A stretch of DNA of 64,000 bases, from the NCBI GenBank assembly GCA_019308905.1, contig JAFDHF010000008.1, positions 1 to 64,000 of the forward strand, given 5' to 3'. The DNA is from Deltaproteobacteria bacterium (GTDB taxonomy: Bacteria > Desulfobacterota > BSN033 > WVXP01). Made by a program: the position numbers and the translations under genes. This document shows positions 36,282-51,804 of the stretch, one piece after another (the first letter of the stretch is position 1; each line of letters opens with the position of its first letter). Under the pieces are notes generated by a model. The model did no database searches and was not told the origin of the DNA. It worked only from the letters and a program-made list of their open reading frames with translations.

Positions 36282-37423
36282 ATGGCGAAGGCGAAGTTTG
36301 TGCGGAGCAAGCCCCACATCAACATAGGGACGATAGGGCATGTGGATCATGGTAAGACGACGTTGACGAGTGCGATAACGAGTATATGGCGTTTGAGCAG
36401 ATAGACAAGGCGCCTGAGGAGAAGGAGCGGGGGTTAACGATAGCGATAGCGCATGTGGAGTATGAGACTGAGAGGCGGCATTATGCGCACATAGACTGTC
36501 CTGGGCATGCGGATTACATAAAGAACATGATAACTGGTGCTGCTCAGATGGATGGGACGATATTGGTGGTATCGGCGGCGGACGGTCCTATGCCGCAGAC
36601 TCGGGAGCATGTATTGTTGGCCAAGCAGGTACGGGTACCATCGATAGTGGTATTTTTGAACAAGGTGGACATGGTGGATGATGAGGAGTTATTGGATTTA
36701 GTGGAGTTGGAGGTAAGGGAGTTATTATCTGGGTATGAGTTTCCTGGGGATGAGATACCGATTATACGTGGTAGTGCGTTACGGGCGTTGGAGAGTGGGT
36801 CTACGGATTGGGATGGTGCGCCTGAGTATCGGTGTATATGGGAGTTGATGGAGGCGGTGGACACGTATATACCGGAGCCTGTGCGGGATGTGGACAAGCC
36901 GTTTTTGATGCCTATAGAGGATGTTTTTTCGATATCTGGTCGAGGGACGGTGGTGACTGGTCGAGTGGAGCGGGGTCGGATAAAGGTAGGGGAGGAGGTT
37001 GAGATAGTAGGGTTTAGGCCGACGGTGAAGACGGTATGTACAGGGGTGGAGATGTTTCGCAAGACATTGGATGAGGGTCAGGCTGGGGACAACATAGGGG
37101 TATTGTTGCGTGGTGTGAAGCGTGATGAGGTGGAGCGTGGTCAGGTATTGGCCAAGCCTGGCAGCATAACGCCTCATCGGAAGTTTAAGGCGGAGACGTA
37201 CATATTGACCAAGGAGGAGGGGGGTCGGCACACGCCGTTTTTCAATGGGTATCGGCCGCAGTTTTATTTTCGGACCACGGATGTGACGGGTGTGGTGTCA
37301 TTGCCCGAGGGGGTGGAGATGGTGATGCCCGGGGACAATGTCTCGATTTCGGTTGAGTTGATCACGCCCATAGCCATGGAGAAGGAGCTGCGTTTTGCCA
37401 TCCGTGAGGGCGGTCGAACGGTG
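36282..37423 (+). pseudogene. tuf: elongation factor Tu, frameshifted and truncated as read
   Basis: GTPase that delivers aminoacyl-tRNA. ATG 36282 has AAGGAGG upstream and gives [20 protein letters not shown] and the P-loop GHVDHGKTT, but the frame stops at TAG 36402-36404. From ~36381 the EF-Tu sequence resumes two frames over ([18 protein letters not shown], then [20 protein letters not shown] and [10 protein letters not shown]). About nine residues expected between [10 protein letters not shown] and EYMAFEQ are missing. At the 3' end homology stops after REGGRTV (~37423); the normal short tail and stop codon are absent and the frame runs on over rpmG. Codons are ATA/TTG/TTA/GTA-rich until ~37290, then revert. 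Mutation, gene conversion or assembly collapse of two tuf copies are all possible. Confidence 0.85.
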
Positions 37424-37481
37424 ACCCTTTGGGTCTGGTCTCCGTATTGGGCTTGCGTTACCAGGTGTTTGGGGAGCGGAA

Positions 37482-37631
37482 ATGAGAAACATCGTGACCT
37501 TGGCATGTACAGAGTGCAAGAGGCGCAACTACACTACCACCAAGAACAAACGAACCACGCCCGACCGCCTGGAGTTCAAGAAGTACTGCCGATTCTGCCG
37601 GAGACACACGGTCCACAGGGAGACCAAGTAG
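37482..37631 (+). CDS. rpmG: 50S ribosomal protein L33
   Basis: 49-aa ribosomal protein, standard length. Translation begins [20 protein letters not shown] and ends [12 protein letters not shown]; the zinc-ribbon cysteine pairs are CTEC and CRFC. GGGGAGCGGAA precedes ATG 37482. It lies in a different frame from the run-on tuf frame. Position between tuf and tRNA-Trp/secE is the conserved gene order. Confidence 0.96.
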   Translation: MRNIVTLACTECKRRNYTTTKNKRTTPDRLEFKKYCRFCRRHTVHRETK

Positions 37632-37700
37632 GGTTTCCCGGAGATTCAGAGGGCGACCCGAGTGAAGGGTCAGTGGTTGGATCATAGAAACCCCGTTTGT

Positions 37701-37777
37701 AGGCCAGTAGCTCTAACGGTTAGAGCGCCGGACTCCAAATCCGGAAGTTGGGGGTTCGAATCCCTCCTGGCCTGCCA
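37701..37777 (+). tRNA. tRNA-Trp (CCA)
   Basis: 77 nt including encoded CCA. Acceptor AGGCCAG pairs with CTGGCCT (37767-37773); anticodon stem CCGGA/TCCGG, loop CTCCAAA, anticodon CCA at 37735-37737. Lies 24 bp before secE, as in many bacteria. Confidence 0.97.
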
Positions 37778-37801
37778 AATCACTTCGTTAGGAAAACCGT
37801 G

Positions 37802-37990
37802 ATGAGTCGATTCGAGGCAATCAAGCAGTTCCTGAGAGAGGTCAAAGTCGAGCTAAAGAAGGTTACATGGCCCTCCAGAAAGGACACCATATATGCCACC
37901 ATCGTTGTTTTGATCTCCGTCTTCATTTTCGGCTTTTTCCTCGGGATTGTCGACATGGGCCTATCACGCCTGGTTCGGTTGGTCTTATAA
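37802..37990 (+). CDS. secE: preprotein translocase subunit SecE
   Basis: Single-span subunit of SecYEG, 62 aa. REVKVELKKVTWPSRKDT is the conserved cytoplasmic amphipathic helix, followed by one membrane helix (ATIVVLISVFIFGFFLGIVD). ATG 37802 follows GTG in frame; the open frame extends back into the tRNA, which is not coding. Confidence 0.96.
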   Translation: MSRFEAIKQFLREVKVELKKVTWPSRKDTIYATIVVLISVFIFGFFLGIVDMGLSRLVRLVL

Positions 37991-38040
37991 TCCTTCTTCA
38001 AATCAACGGCGATAGAAAAGGAATCCGCATAGAGTCCGCC

Positions 38041-38571
38041 ATGGCAAAAAACTGGTATGTGGTCCATACGTATTCAGGCTATGAGAACAAGGCCAAGGCC
38101 AGCCTGGAAGAACGGGTAAAGAACTTCGGCCAGTCCGCCTTTTTCGACGAGATCCTGGTCCCCACCGAAACGGTGGTGGAACTGGTCAAGGGGAAACGAC
38201 GCACGTCTCAGAGAAAGATCTTTCCGGGTTACATTCTCGTCAAGATGGAATTGAACGACGAGACCTGGCACATCGTCAAGGGGACCCCTAAGGTCACGGG
38301 ATTCGCCGGGCATGGTACACGGCCGACCCCGATCTCGGAAAAGGAACTGGAGGGGGTGATAGCCCAAATCAAGGAAGGCGTTTCCAAACCCAAACCGAAG
38401 GTCTCTTTCTCGGCAGGCGATACGGTCAGAGTCATCGACGGCCCCTTCGTGAATTTCGTCGGTACCGTGGAAGAGGTAAGACCGGAAAAAAGGAAGGTCA
38501 AGGTCCTGGTCTCAATCTTCGGCAGAGCTACTCCGGTGGAACTCGATTTTGTACAAATCGAGAAGAGCTAG
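38041..38571 (+). CDS. nusG: transcription termination/antitermination factor NusG
   Basis: 176 aa. NGN domain ([20 protein letters not shown] ... [20 protein letters not shown]) and C-terminal KOW domain ([36 protein letters not shown]). Binds RNA polymerase and links it to Rho or ribosomes. ATG 38041 chosen; the frame is open further upstream through secE. Gene order secE-nusG-rplK is universal. Confidence 0.97.
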   Translation: MAKNWYVVHTYSGYENKAKASLEERVKNFGQSAFFDEILVPTETVVELVKGKRRTSQRKIFPGYILVKMELNDETWHIVKGTPKVTGFAGHGTRPTPISEKELEGVIAQIKEGVSKPKPKVSFSAGDTVRVIDGPFVNFVGTVEEVRPEKRKVKVLVSIFGRATPVELDFVQIEKS

Positions 38572-38597
38572 GGCGCGACTCGATCAGGAGATCCAGA

Positions 38598-39020
38598 ATG
38601 GCAAAGAAGATTATCGGCATGATCAAACTGCAGATCCCTGCGGGGCAGGCAAATCCATCGCCACCGGTCGGGCCTGCCTTGGGCCAACACGGGGTCAACA
38701 TCATGGAGTTCTGTAAGGCCTTCAATGCCAAGACTCAGGGGCAGGAGGGGACGATTATTCCTGCGGTGATCACCGTTTACTCGGATCGGTCTTTCACCTT
38801 CATCACCAAGACGCCGCCGGCCTCCATCCTTCTGAAAAAGGCAGCCCAGATCGCCAAGGGTTCCAGTGAACCGAACCGTACCAAGGTGGGCAAGATAACG
38901 AGGAGCCAGATCGAGGAGATTGCAAGGGTCAAGCTTCCCGATCTGAACGCGGTCGATCTGGAGGGAGCGATTCGAACCATCGAGGGAACAGCCCGCAGCA
39001 TGGGCATCGAGATTGAGTAG
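38598..39020 (+). CDS. rplK: 50S ribosomal protein L11
   Basis: 140 aa, normal length. Opens [20 protein letters not shown] and [20 protein letters not shown]; the C-terminal rRNA-binding domain includes [20 protein letters not shown]. Part of the GTPase-associated centre. Six bases before rplA. Confidence 0.98.
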   Translation: MAKKIIGMIKLQIPAGQANPSPPVGPALGQHGVNIMEFCKAFNAKTQGQEGTIIPAVITVYSDRSFTFITKTPPASILLKKAAQIAKGSSEPNRTKVGKITRSQIEEIARVKLPDLNAVDLEGAIRTIEGTARSMGIEIE

Positions 39021-39026
39021 GGAGCC

Positions 39027-39731
39027 ATGGGGAAAAAAGGGAAAAAGTACTTGGAAGCAAGGCAGAAAGTCGATCGAACAAAGAAGTACGGCCTCGAAGA
39101 AGCGATCCGACTGGCAACGGAAACGAGCTATGCCCGGTTTGATGAGACCGTAGATATCGCCATCCGACTCGGAGTGAATCCCAGGAAGGCGGATCAGATG
39201 GTACGAGGCACAGTGGTGCTGCCCCATGGGACTGGAAAGACCAGCCGTGTCCTGGTGTTTGCCAAGGGAGAGAAGGCGAAGGAAGCCGAAGAGGCCGGGG
39301 CCGACTTCGTCGGTGCCGAAGACCTTGTGGAAAAAATCCAGGGGGGATGGCTCGACTTTGACAAGGCAGTGGCCACACCGGACATGATGGGCCAGGTCGG
39401 AAGATTGGGAAAGATCCTGGGACCGAGGGGGCTCATGCCCAACCCAAAGGTCGGCACGGTGACTTTCGACGTGGCCAGAGCGGTAAAGGAGATCAAGGCC
39501 GGGAAGGTGGAATTTCGGGTGGAAAAGGCGGGTATCGTCCATGCCCCATTGGGAAAGGTCTCCTTCGGAGTCGACAAGCTCATGGAGAACGCCCGGTCCC
39601 TCTTGGAGGTGGTCATGCGGGCAAAACCGCCCACTAGTAAGGGCGTATACCTCAAAGGGATCGCCCTTTCGAGCACCCTGGGCCCGGGCATAAGGGTCGA
39701 TCCCCTGGAAGCTCGGAATCTGCTGAAATGA
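39027..39731 (+). CDS. rplA: 50S ribosomal protein L1
   Basis: 234 aa. [38 protein letters not shown] and [20 protein letters not shown] are family signatures. L1 forms the mobile stalk at the E site; in other bacteria it represses its own rplKA mRNA. No obvious L1 mimic site was sought successfully by eye. Confidence 0.98.
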   Translation: MGKKGKKYLEARQKVDRTKKYGLEEAIRLATETSYARFDETVDIAIRLGVNPRKADQMVRGTVVLPHGTGKTSRVLVFAKGEKAKEAEEAGADFVGAEDLVEKIQGGWLDFDKAVATPDMMGQVGRLGKILGPRGLMPNPKVGTVTFDVARAVKEIKAGKVEFRVEKAGIVHAPLGKVSFGVDKLMENARSLLEVVMRAKPPTSKGVYLKGIALSSTLGPGIRVDPLEARNLLK

Positions 39732-39755
39732 GCCGATAGTAAGGAGGAATCACCT

Positions 39756-40271
39756 TTGCTGAGAAGAGATAAGGAAAGAATCGTCGAGGAATTACAGGAG
39801 GCGCTCAAAGGCGTTAAGGCTGCGGTTCTGTCCGATTACCGGGGGCTGAACGTGGAAGAGATGACTCTTCTCCGCAGCCAGCTCAGAGAGGCCTCCGTGA
39901 ACTACCGTGTCGTGAAGAATGCATTGATCAAACTCGCCATCAAGAATACCGACCTCGAACCTCTCGCCAGCGAGATAAACGGCCCGACGGCCCTCGCCTT
40001 CTCGTATGACGATCCCTTGGCCCCTGTAAAGACCCTCGAGGGATTCAATAAGAAGCAACCCAAGCTCGAGATCAAGGGGGGAATGGTCGAAGGGAGGCTG
40101 CTCGACCGAGAGGAGATCAAGAAACTGGCCGAGATCCCGAGTCGAGAGGTTCTGCTAGGGCGGCTGATGTCGGTCCTCAGTGCTGGTCCGACCCGTGTGG
40201 TCACCGTCCTTTCTCAGATTCCACAGAGACTCCTTCTCGTACTGAATGCGATAAGCCTGCAAAAACAGTAG
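39756..40271 (+). CDS. rplJ: 50S ribosomal protein L10
   Basis: 171 aa with a TTG start at 39756 supported by AAGGAGG 8 nt upstream. [20 protein letters not shown] and [11 protein letters not shown] identify L10, which carries the L7/L12 stalk on its C-terminal helix. rplL follows after 88 bp. Confidence 0.97.
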   Translation: MLRRDKERIVEELQEALKGVKAAVLSDYRGLNVEEMTLLRSQLREASVNYRVVKNALIKLAIKNTDLEPLASEINGPTALAFSYDDPLAPVKTLEGFNKKQPKLEIKGGMVEGRLLDREEIKKLAEIPSREVLLGRLMSVLSAGPTRVVTVLSQIPQRLLLVLNAISLQKQ

Positions 40272-40359
40272 GCCGCTCTCCCGGTCCCGGCGGAAGAGAC
40301 GGTCCTGACTGGTGCGGTGAACCGGCAACTAAATACCCAGCATGAAAAAGGAGAGAGGC

Positions 40360-40746
40360 ATGGCAGAGCTGACAAGAGAAGATGTGAAGAACTTCATAAA
40401 GAACATGACGGTTCTCGAACTCTCGGAGTTCGTCAAGGAACTCGAAGAGGAGTTCGGGGTCACCCCAGTGGCACCGATGGTCGCAGGTGCCGTTGCTGCG
40501 GCCGGGACGGCTGAGGCTGCCCCCAAGGAGGAGAAGACCGAATTCGATGTGATCCTGACCGGGTATGGCGACAAGAAGATCCAGGTGATCAAGGCCGTGA
40601 GAGAACTCACGGGCCTCGGTCTCAAGGAGGCCAAGGATCTCGTAGAGGGAGTACCCAAAGCCGTCAAGGAGGGAATATCCAAGGAGGAAACCGAGACGGT
40701 GAGGAAGAAACTCGAAGACGCGGGCGGCACCGTGGAAATCAAATGA
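40360..40746 (+). CDS. rplL: 50S ribosomal protein L7/L12
   Basis: 128 aa. N-terminal dimer domain ([20 protein letters not shown]), Ala-rich hinge ([19 protein letters not shown]) and C-terminal factor-binding domain ([20 protein letters not shown]). ATG 40360 follows AGGAGAGAGGC; an in-frame ATG at 40342 would remove that Shine-Dalgarno. Confidence 0.97.
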   Translation: MAELTREDVKNFIKNMTVLELSEFVKELEEEFGVTPVAPMVAGAVAAAGTAEAAPKEEKTEFDVILTGYGDKKIQVIKAVRELTGLGLKEAKDLVEGVPKAVKEGISKEETETVRKKLEDAGGTVEIK

Positions 40747-40826
40747 GGTCAAACAGCTTGGATGTGAATCCCTGCCAACCTGTGGGGTGTCCCCAAGAGG
40801 AAAAACAAGGGGGTTAAGGGGTTACT

Positions 40827-43800
40827 ATGTCAATCGAGAATGGCCAGAATCTCAGAAAAGATTTTGCAAAAATCAAGGAGGTCGTGGGTATCTCCAATCT
40901 GATCGATATCCAGACCAGGTCGTACAGTAAGTTTCTCCAACACGATCGACCTCCCGAACAAAGGGAAGACACCGGGCTGCAAGGGGTATTCAGGAATGTC
41001 TTCCCTATTACGGATTTCTACGATACCGCCTCCCTGGAGTTCGTCAGCTACCGCCTGGGAGAACCCAAGTACGACGTGGACGAATGCGTCCTGAAGGGCG
41101 CTACCTACGCGGCACCCATAAAGGTGACCCTTCGCCTCGTGCTCTACGACATCGATGATGAAACAGGCAGGCGAGACATCAAGGCGATGAAGGAGCAGGA
41201 GGTCTACTTCGGGGAGATCCCTCTCATGACAGAGAACGGGACCTTCATCATCAACGGTACCGAGAGGGTCATCGTCAGCCAGCTCCACCGGTCACCCGGC
41301 GTCTTCTTCGACCACGACCAGGGCAAGAGCAGCGGCAAACCCCTTTACTACGCCCGGATCATTCCGTACAGGGGCTCGTGGATCGACTTTGAATTCGATT
41401 CCAAGGACATACTCTACGTCCGAATCGACAGGAGAAGAAAACTCCCCGTGACGGTTCTCCTCAGAGCCCTGGGGTATTCGGCCAAAGAGCTGCTCGACTA
41501 CTTTTACCGCCGGGAGAAGATCCACATCGAGGAGGGAAGGTTCGTCAAGGATATCTCTTTCGATCTTCTCGAAGGGCAGAGATCCGCAGTCGATATCGTC
41601 GATCCAAAGACCAATCAGGTGATCGTCAAGAAGCTCCGGAAAATCAACAAGGCCATGGCCAAGAAACTCGAGGCCGCCGGCATCACAACTCTGGTCGTAG
41701 GGGAATCGGATCTCATCGACAAGTACCTGGCAGACGACGTCTTCGATCCTGACACAGGAGAGCTGATCGCCGAATGCAACGAACCCGTCACCGAGAAGCT
41801 CCTCCAGGAGTTCAAGACACGAAACGTACCGGAATTCGAGATCCTCTTCATAGACAATATCACGGTGAGCTCCTCTCTGAGAGACACTCTTGTTCTCGAC
41901 AAGCTCTCCCTCACAAGGCAGGAGAAAGAGCGGCTGGCCGAGACGGAACCGGGAAAACTCCCCACCCAAAAAGAAACGGAGAAGGCCATCGTAGAAATCT
42001 ACCGCCGTCTCCGTCCCGGGGATCCACCCACCCTGGAGACGGCCACCACCCTTTTCTACAATCTCTTTTTCAACCCGGAACGGTATGATCTCTCCCGGGT
42101 CGGCAGGATGAAACTCAACTACAAGTTGGGGTTGAAAGGGGTGCCTGAGGATCAAACGGTTCTCAGACGGGAGGACATACTCGAGGTGGTCCGTTACCTC
42201 ATAAACCTGAAGGACGGTCATGGGAGTGTGGACGATATAGACCATCTCGGAAACCGGCGAGTCCGCACCGTGGGGGAACTCCTGGAGAACCAGTATCATA
42301 TAGGTCTCGTGCGAATAGAAAGGGCCATTCGGGAACGAATGAGCCTCCAGGAGATCGAGACTCTCATGCCCCACGACCTGATCAACTCGAAGCCGCTTTC
42401 GGCAGTAATTAAGGAGTTCTTCGGAAGCAGCCAGCTTTCACAGTTCATGGACCAGACCAACCCTCTGTCGGAGATCACCCACAAGCGGAGGCTGAGTGCC
42501 CTGGGCCCTGGTGGCCTGACCCGGGAGCGGGCGGGTTTCGAAGTACGGGACGTCCATCCCACCCACTACGGCCGGATCTGCCCGATCGAGACACCCGAGG
42601 GACCCAATATCGGGCTCATCACTTCACTGAGCACCTACGCCAGGATTAACGATTACGGATTCATAGAAACCCCATACAGGGAGGTGTTGGACGGAAGGGT
42701 GACAAACCGGATCCGCTACCTCTTTGCCCTGGATGAGGAGAAGGCGGTCATCGCCCAGGCCAACGCCCCGCTGGACGAAGAGGGACGATTCCTCAATCCA
42801 CTCGTCTCTGCGAGAAAGGGTGGGGAATTTGCCATGGTGAAGCCCGAAGAGGTCGATTTCATGGACGTCTCTCCGAAACAGCTGGTAAGCGTGGCCACTT
42901 CTCTTGTCCCTTTTCTGGAACACGACGACGCCAACAGAGCCCTTATGGGATCCAACATGCAGCGCCAGGCGGTTCCTCTTCTCGTAGCCGAGGCCCCACT
43001 GGTGGGAACTGGAATGGAGAAGGTTGTGGCCAGAGATTCAGGGGTGACTGTGGTGGCAAAACGGGGCGGAATCGTGGAGGAGGTTGATGCCTCAAGGATC
43101 GTTGTCCGCTGCGATCAGGTATCTGACGACACAGACCCGGGGGTGGACAACTACAACCTCGTAAAGTACCAACGGTCCAATCAGAACACCTGCATGAATC
43201 AGAAACCCATCGTCTCCAAGGGAGATCGAGTCAAGGCAGGCCAGATCATTGCGGACGGCCCCGCAACCCATAACGGTGAGCTGGCCCTGGGGAGAAACGT
43301 CCTGGTGGCTTTCATGCCGTGGGGAGGCTACAACTTCGAGGACTCCATCCTCCTCAGCGAGAAGCTGCTGAAAGATGATGCCTACACCTCGATCCATATC
43401 GAAGAGCTTGAATGCACGGCGAGAGACACTAAACTCGGCAAGGAGGAAGTCACTCGTGATATCCCCAACGTGGGCGAAGAGGCGTTGAAGGACCTCGACG
43501 AAAGCGGGATCATCCGGATCGGCGCCGAAGTCGCCCCCGGTGATATCCTGGTCGGCAAGGTCACTCCAAAGGGGGAGACCCAACTCTCTCCAGAGGAAAA
43601 ACTGCTCAGGGCTATATTCGGAGAAAAGGCCGGGGATGTGCGGGATACATCCCTCCGGGTCCCTCACGGCATAGAGGGCATCGTGATCGATGCCAAGGTC
43701 TTCTCCAGAAAGGGGGTGGAGAAGGACGAAAGAAGCAAGGCCATAGAAGACCAGGAACGGGCCAAGCTCCTGAAGAATCAGTCCGATGAGATCCGAATCA

Positions 43801-45014
43801 TCAATGAGAGCGCCAGGAGGAGGATGGAGCGGCTCCTCTTGGGCAAGAAGCTGACGGCTCCTGTCATCGATCCCAAGAGCGGAGCTGTCCTCGCTGAGGC
43901 CCACAAGAAGATCACGGCAGAAATGCTCAAGTCCATACCCACCAGCCGGCTCGTGGAAGTCCCCGTGGCGGACGAGATGGTTACGGCGAGACTGAGAGAC
44001 ATCCTGGAGGGTGCAGAGATTCAGATCGATCGTGTGAGGGAGAGATTCGAGGAGAAGATCGCCAAACTCAGACTAGGAGACGAACTGCCACCCGGGGTCA
44101 TCAAGACGGTCAAGGTTTACGTCGCCATCAAGCGCCGGCTCTCGGTGGGGGACAAGATGTCCGGAAGACACGGTAACAAGGGGATAATCTCCCGCATACT
44201 GCCCGAGGAGGACATGCCTTTCACCGAGGACGGAACGCCCGTCGAGGTCGTCTTGAATCCCCTTGGTGTACCTTCCAGGATGAATGTGGGGCAGATCCTT
44301 GAAACTCATCTCGGATGGGCAGCCAAGGGGCTGGGCTGGCAGATCCAGCGGTTTCTGGAGGAGAATTACAGCCCGGATGCGTTGAGGAAGCAGATCAAGT
44401 CGATCTACCAATCCAAGGAGGTCGACGAATACGTCGACAGGCAGAGCGACGACGAGATCATCGAGCTGGCCAGAAAGATCGGCGAAGGCGTCTACATGTC
44501 GGTCCCGGTTTTTGACGGCGCTTCCGAAGATGATATCAAGGAAACCCTCAAGAAGGCCGATCTCCCGATCACCGGCCAGACGGTTCTCTACGACGGCAGA
44601 ACAGGGGAGCAGTTCGACCAGAAGGTGACCGTAGGTTACATGTACCTGCTCAAGCTCCATCACCTGGTGGACGAGAAGATCCACGCACGGTCCATCGGAC
44701 CCTATTCACTGGTAACCCAGCAGCCGCTGGGTGGGAAGGCCCAGTTCGGCGGCCAGCGGCTTGGAGAAATGGAGGTTTGGGCCCTCGAGGCCTATGGAGC
44801 CGCCCATTCACTACAGGAGTTTCTCACCGTGAAATCCGACGATGTGGGAGGAAGAACGCGAGCCTACGAGGCCATTGTCAGGGGCGAGCACGTCCTGGAG
44901 CCCGGGCTGCCCGAGTCTTTCAATGTGCTGGTCAAAGAGCTTCAAAGCCTCGGTCTTGACGTAGAACTGATTGAAGATAGGAGCGCCAGGCAAGAGGAGG
45001 CAACAGGTTCGTGA
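40827..45014 (+). CDS. rpoB: RNA polymerase subunit beta
   Basis: 1395 aa. Landmarks: [17 protein letters not shown], the rifampicin pocket region [20 protein letters not shown] and [27 protein letters not shown]-like [32 protein letters not shown] and the C-terminal [20 protein letters not shown]. The rifampicin region shows the usual wild-type residues. AAGGGGTTACT precedes ATG 40827. An 80-bp gap follows rplL and a 100-bp gap precedes rpoC. Confidence 0.98.
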   Translation: MSIENGQNLRKDFAKIKEVVGISNLIDIQTRSYSKFLQHDRPPEQREDTGLQGVFRNVFPITDFYDTASLEFVSYRLGEPKYDVDECVLKGATYAAPIKVTLRLVLYDIDDETGRRDIKAMKEQEVYFGEIPLMTENGTFIINGTERVIVSQLHRSPGVFFDHDQGKSSGKPLYYARIIPYRGSWIDFEFDSKDILYVRIDRRRKLPVTVLLRALGYSAKELLDYFYRREKIHIEEGRFVKDISFDLLEGQRSAVDIVDPKTNQVIVKKLRKINKAMAKKLEAAGITTLVVGESDLIDKYLADDVFDPDTGELIAECNEPVTEKLLQEFKTRNVPEFEILFIDNITVSSSLRDTLVLDKLSLTRQEKERLAETEPGKLPTQKETEKAIVEIYRRLRPGDPPTLETATTLFYNLFFNPERYDLSRVGRMKLNYKLGLKGVPEDQTVLRREDILEVVRYLINLKDGHGSVDDIDHLGNRRVRTVGELLENQYHIGLVRIERAIRERMSLQEIETLMPHDLINSKPLSAVIKEFFGSSQLSQFMDQTNPLSEITHKRRLSALGPGGLTRERAGFEVRDVHPTHYGRICPIETPEGPNIGLITSLSTYARINDYGFIETPYREVLDGRVTNRIRYLFALDEEKAVIAQANAPLDEEGRFLNPLVSARKGGEFAMVKPEEVDFMDVSPKQLVSVATSLVPFLEHDDANRALMGSNMQRQAVPLLVAEAPLVGTGMEKVVARDSGVTVVAKRGGIVEEVDASRIVVRCDQVSDDTDPGVDNYNLVKYQRSNQNTCMNQKPIVSKGDRVKAGQIIADGPATHNGELALGRNVLVAFMPWGGYNFEDSILLSEKLLKDDAYTSIHIEELECTARDTKLGKEEVTRDIPNVGEEALKDLDESGIIRIGAEVAPGDILVGKVTPKGETQLSPEEKLLRAIFGEKAGDVRDTSLRVPHGIEGIVIDAKVFSRKGVEKDERSKAIEDQERAKLLKNQSDEIRIINESARRRMERLLLGKKLTAPVIDPKSGAVLAEAHKKITAEMLKSIPTSRLVEVPVADEMVTARLRDILEGAEIQIDRVRERFEEKIAKLRLGDELPPGVIKTVKVYVAIKRRLSVGDKMSGRHGNKGIISRILPEEDMPFTEDGTPVEVVLNPLGVPSRMNVGQILETHLGWAAKGLGWQIQRFLEENYSPDALRKQIKSIYQSKEVDEYVDRQSDDEIIELARKIGEGVYMSVPVFDGASEDDIKETLKKADLPITGQTVLYDGRTGEQFDQKVTVGYMYLLKLHHLVDEKIHARSIGPYSLVTQQPLGGKAQFGGQRLGEMEVWALEAYGAAHSLQEFLTVKSDDVGGRTRAYEAIVRGEHVLEPGLPESFNVLVKELQSLGLDVELIEDRSARQEEATGS

Positions 45015-45114
45015 CCCAAACCCTCGTAGAGAGTGTGGAATCCGGGAAAAGACAGCAGATAAAGAACCCGGATGAGCCGCTCGAATTCCTGGGAAATTCT
45101 TTAGGGAGGATATC

Positions 45115-49260
<4,146 letters not shown>

Positions 49261-49270
49261 TGAGAATCTT

Positions 49271-49307
49271 CCCGCCACGCTCTGAACGGGCGTGGCGGGA
49301 TTTTTTT
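49271..49307 (+). terminator. rho-independent terminator of the rpoBC operon
   Basis: CCCGCCACGC (49271-49280) pairs perfectly with GCGTGGCGGG (49290-49299) around a 9-nt loop, followed by A and seven T. Ten bases after the rpoC stop. Confidence 0.93.
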
Positions 49308-49383
49308 GCCGATCCAACAAGAAATCACAAGACCCTATCCGTCATCACAGGAGTGACACCGCCTCACCGTCCAGGACCAGGGC

Positions 49384-51804
49384 ATGAGAAGATTCTTCAG
49401 GGACTGGAAAATCCAAACGAAGATAACTCTTATGGCGGTAGTCCTGGTCCTCCTTCCCATCCTCATCATCTCGGCACTCGCTCTCGGCCGTTTCACACAT
49501 GCCCTCCAACGGGCAGCAGAGGCCGACCTGGAACACATCCTTCAGGACGTGGTCTCCATGTGCCGGATCGAACAGGGGTCGCTCCGGAGCAGAGCCGCCT
49601 CGAGCCTCGATATGGCCCAGTCCATGCTGAAAGACCGGGGTAGATACCTCAGGGAAGACCGGGCCGTAACGGTTGTATTCAAGGCGGTCGATCACGAGAC
49701 CCGTGAGGTACGCCGCGTCGAGCTGCCCCTGCTCGAGACGGGCGACTCTCCCATTACCGGGAACAGCGGCCTCGTTGAAGAGATCCAGCGACTGCTCGGC
49801 GGCGAGTGTACGGTCTATCAGAGGGTGCACGAAGGCGGTCTTCTCGCAATATCGACTACTGTTCCAGACAGAGGCGGACCCGGAGCCCCGGGTGATTACA
49901 TCTCCCTCACCTCCCCCCTTGTCGATGCGATACTCAGGGGCCAAACCTATCTGGAACAGACCTTCAAGGGTGACAGATGGGAGACAAGGGCCTTCGGGCC
50001 TCTCCGTGACGAAGGGCAGAGGATCGTCGGAGCCCTCTGTGTTAAGACGAGGGACCAGCCGATCGATGCCCTCAAGAAGGCCATTGCCCGGATCAGGGTA
50101 GGCCGAACAGGGTACGCCTTTGTAGTGGATACGAAGGGCAATATCATTCTTCATCCCACCAAAGAGGGCAGAAACATCGCCTCCCTGCCAAATCCGGCTG
50201 AATCAGCCGTAATCTCCAAGATCATCCAGGAGGGGTCGCTGCTCAGGGAGCGGCAGGTCGGAACCATCCGGTACCCCTGGGTCAACGTGGAGTTGGGGGA
50301 GAAGAGACCGAGGAGGAAGATCACAAAGTACGTGTATTTCAAGGACTGGGATTGGATCATCGGTGCGGGGAGCTACGAACAAGAGATCTATCACGCCGTG
50401 GGCAGAACCAGGCTGTTTATCTACCTCGTCTCGGGAGCCATCGTGTCGGCGGCCGTTTTCCTGGCGGTGTTGCTGTCCAGACTTCTTACCCGACCCATCC
50501 TCAATCTCACCGAGATCACCGCCAGGATGGCCAGAGGCGACTTCTCCCACCAGGCCGATACCTCCAGCAGGGACGAGGTCGGCCTCCTGGGCCGGTCCTT
50601 CAACGAGATGGCCCGGCAGATTCTGGACAAAACGGAGAAGCTCCAAGAAATCGTGGCCGACCGGACAGCCAGGCTGACCGAGTCGGAGGCCAGGTATCAG
50701 AGGCTCTTCGAGGGGTCGAAAGACGGGATCTATATCTCCACCGTTGAGGGGAAATTCCTCGATGTCAACCAATCGGCCGTAGAGCTGTTCGGCTACAGAG
50801 ACAAAGAGGATCTCCTCTCAATCGACATCCCTCGAGACCTTTACGTCAATCCCGAAGATCGGGAAAAGATGAAGAAGGAGATCGAGAGACACGGGTATGT
50901 CAAGGATTTCGAGCAGAGGTTGAAAAAGAAGGACGGTACAGAGGTCTTCGTCCTGATCACCTCCAATCTCGTCAGGGACGCCCAGGGCAGACCGGTCGCC
51001 TACGAGGGAATCATGAGGGACATCACCGAACGCAAGAGACTCGATGCCGAGCTGAAAAAGACCCAGGCCTTCCTGGTTCAGACGGCCAAGACAAGGGCCC
51101 TGGGAGATCTTGTGGCCGGTGTCGCCCATGAACTGAACAACCCCCTGATGGCATCAGACACTATCCTCCATGTGATCTCCGAGAACCTCCACAAGGGATG
51201 CCCCAACCAGACCCGGCTGGAGCTGGTCCAGGAATGCAACAGAAGGATGGCAAAGATCATCAACCACCTGAGGGAGTTCTCCCGCCAGGCCGAGACGGTT
51301 TTTGAGCCTCTAGACATCCGTCTCCCCCTTGAAAACGCCCTGATGATTGTGGGCCAACAACTCCTCAACCAAAACATCTCCACGGAGAAGGATCTGGCTC
51401 CGAATTTGCCCGTGATTCTCGGTGATTCCAATCAACTCGAGCAGGTCTTTCTCAACCTGATCTCCAATGCCCGGGACGCCATGCAAGACCAGGACGAACC
51501 GAGACGGCTAATCATCAAGACCCGCCTGATCGAGAAGGAGACCGAACAGGAGGTCGAGGTTCTCATAGGGGATACCGGCAGAGGGATCCCCGAGGAGATC
51601 ATCGACAAGATCTTCGTCCCCTTCTTCACCACAAAAGATGTGGGCAAGGGTACTGGACTGGGCCTTGCCATATGCTACGGAATAATCGAAAACCACGGGG
51701 GTCGTATCGAGGTCGACTCCCGCCAGGACAGGGGGACGAATTTCAGAGTCTATCTCCCCGTCCCCAAGGGGGATGAAAATGGCAAGAAGAATCCTGGTAG
51801 TTGA
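49384..51804 (+). CDS. membrane sensor histidine kinase (Cache-HAMP-PAS-HisKA-HATPase)
   Basis: 806-aa two-component sensor. TM1 ~14-34, a large periplasmic Cache-type region (~35-340; [19 protein letters not shown] and [15 protein letters not shown] are dCache hallmarks), TM2 ~350-372, HAMP (~373-425, [20 protein letters not shown]), PAS (~440-560, [27 protein letters not shown]), HisKA with phospho-His H582 in [10 protein letters not shown], and HATPase ([36 protein letters not shown]). It probably senses a small organic ligand. The receiver gene overlaps its end by 26 bp, so they are a pair. Confidence 0.93.
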   Translation: MRRFFRDWKIQTKITLMAVVLVLLPILIISALALGRFTHALQRAAEADLEHILQDVVSMCRIEQGSLRSRAASSLDMAQSMLKDRGRYLREDRAVTVVFKAVDHETREVRRVELPLLETGDSPITGNSGLVEEIQRLLGGECTVYQRVHEGGLLAISTTVPDRGGPGAPGDYISLTSPLVDAILRGQTYLEQTFKGDRWETRAFGPLRDEGQRIVGALCVKTRDQPIDALKKAIARIRVGRTGYAFVVDTKGNIILHPTKEGRNIASLPNPAESAVISKIIQEGSLLRERQVGTIRYPWVNVELGEKRPRRKITKYVYFKDWDWIIGAGSYEQEIYHAVGRTRLFIYLVSGAIVSAAVFLAVLLSRLLTRPILNLTEITARMARGDFSHQADTSSRDEVGLLGRSFNEMARQILDKTEKLQEIVADRTARLTESEARYQRLFEGSKDGIYISTVEGKFLDVNQSAVELFGYRDKEDLLSIDIPRDLYVNPEDREKMKKEIERHGYVKDFEQRLKKKDGTEVFVLITSNLVRDAQGRPVAYEGIMRDITERKRLDAELKKTQAFLVQTAKTRALGDLVAGVAHELNNPLMASDTILHVISENLHKGCPNQTRLELVQECNRRMAKIINHLREFSRQAETVFEPLDIRLPLENALMIVGQQLLNQNISTEKDLAPNLPVILGDSNQLEQVFLNLISNARDAMQDQDEPRRLIIKTRLIEKETEQEVEVLIGDTGRGIPEEIIDKIFVPFFTTKDVGKGTGLGLAICYGIIENHGGRIEVDSRQDRGTNFRVYLPVPKGDENGKKNPGS

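Noticed and set aside
37424-37687. C-terminal extension of EF-Tu
   Set aside because: No EF-Tu homology; the stretch contains rpmG in another frame.
37748-37801. Upstream extension of SecE
   Set aside because: It reads through the 3' half of tRNA-Trp.
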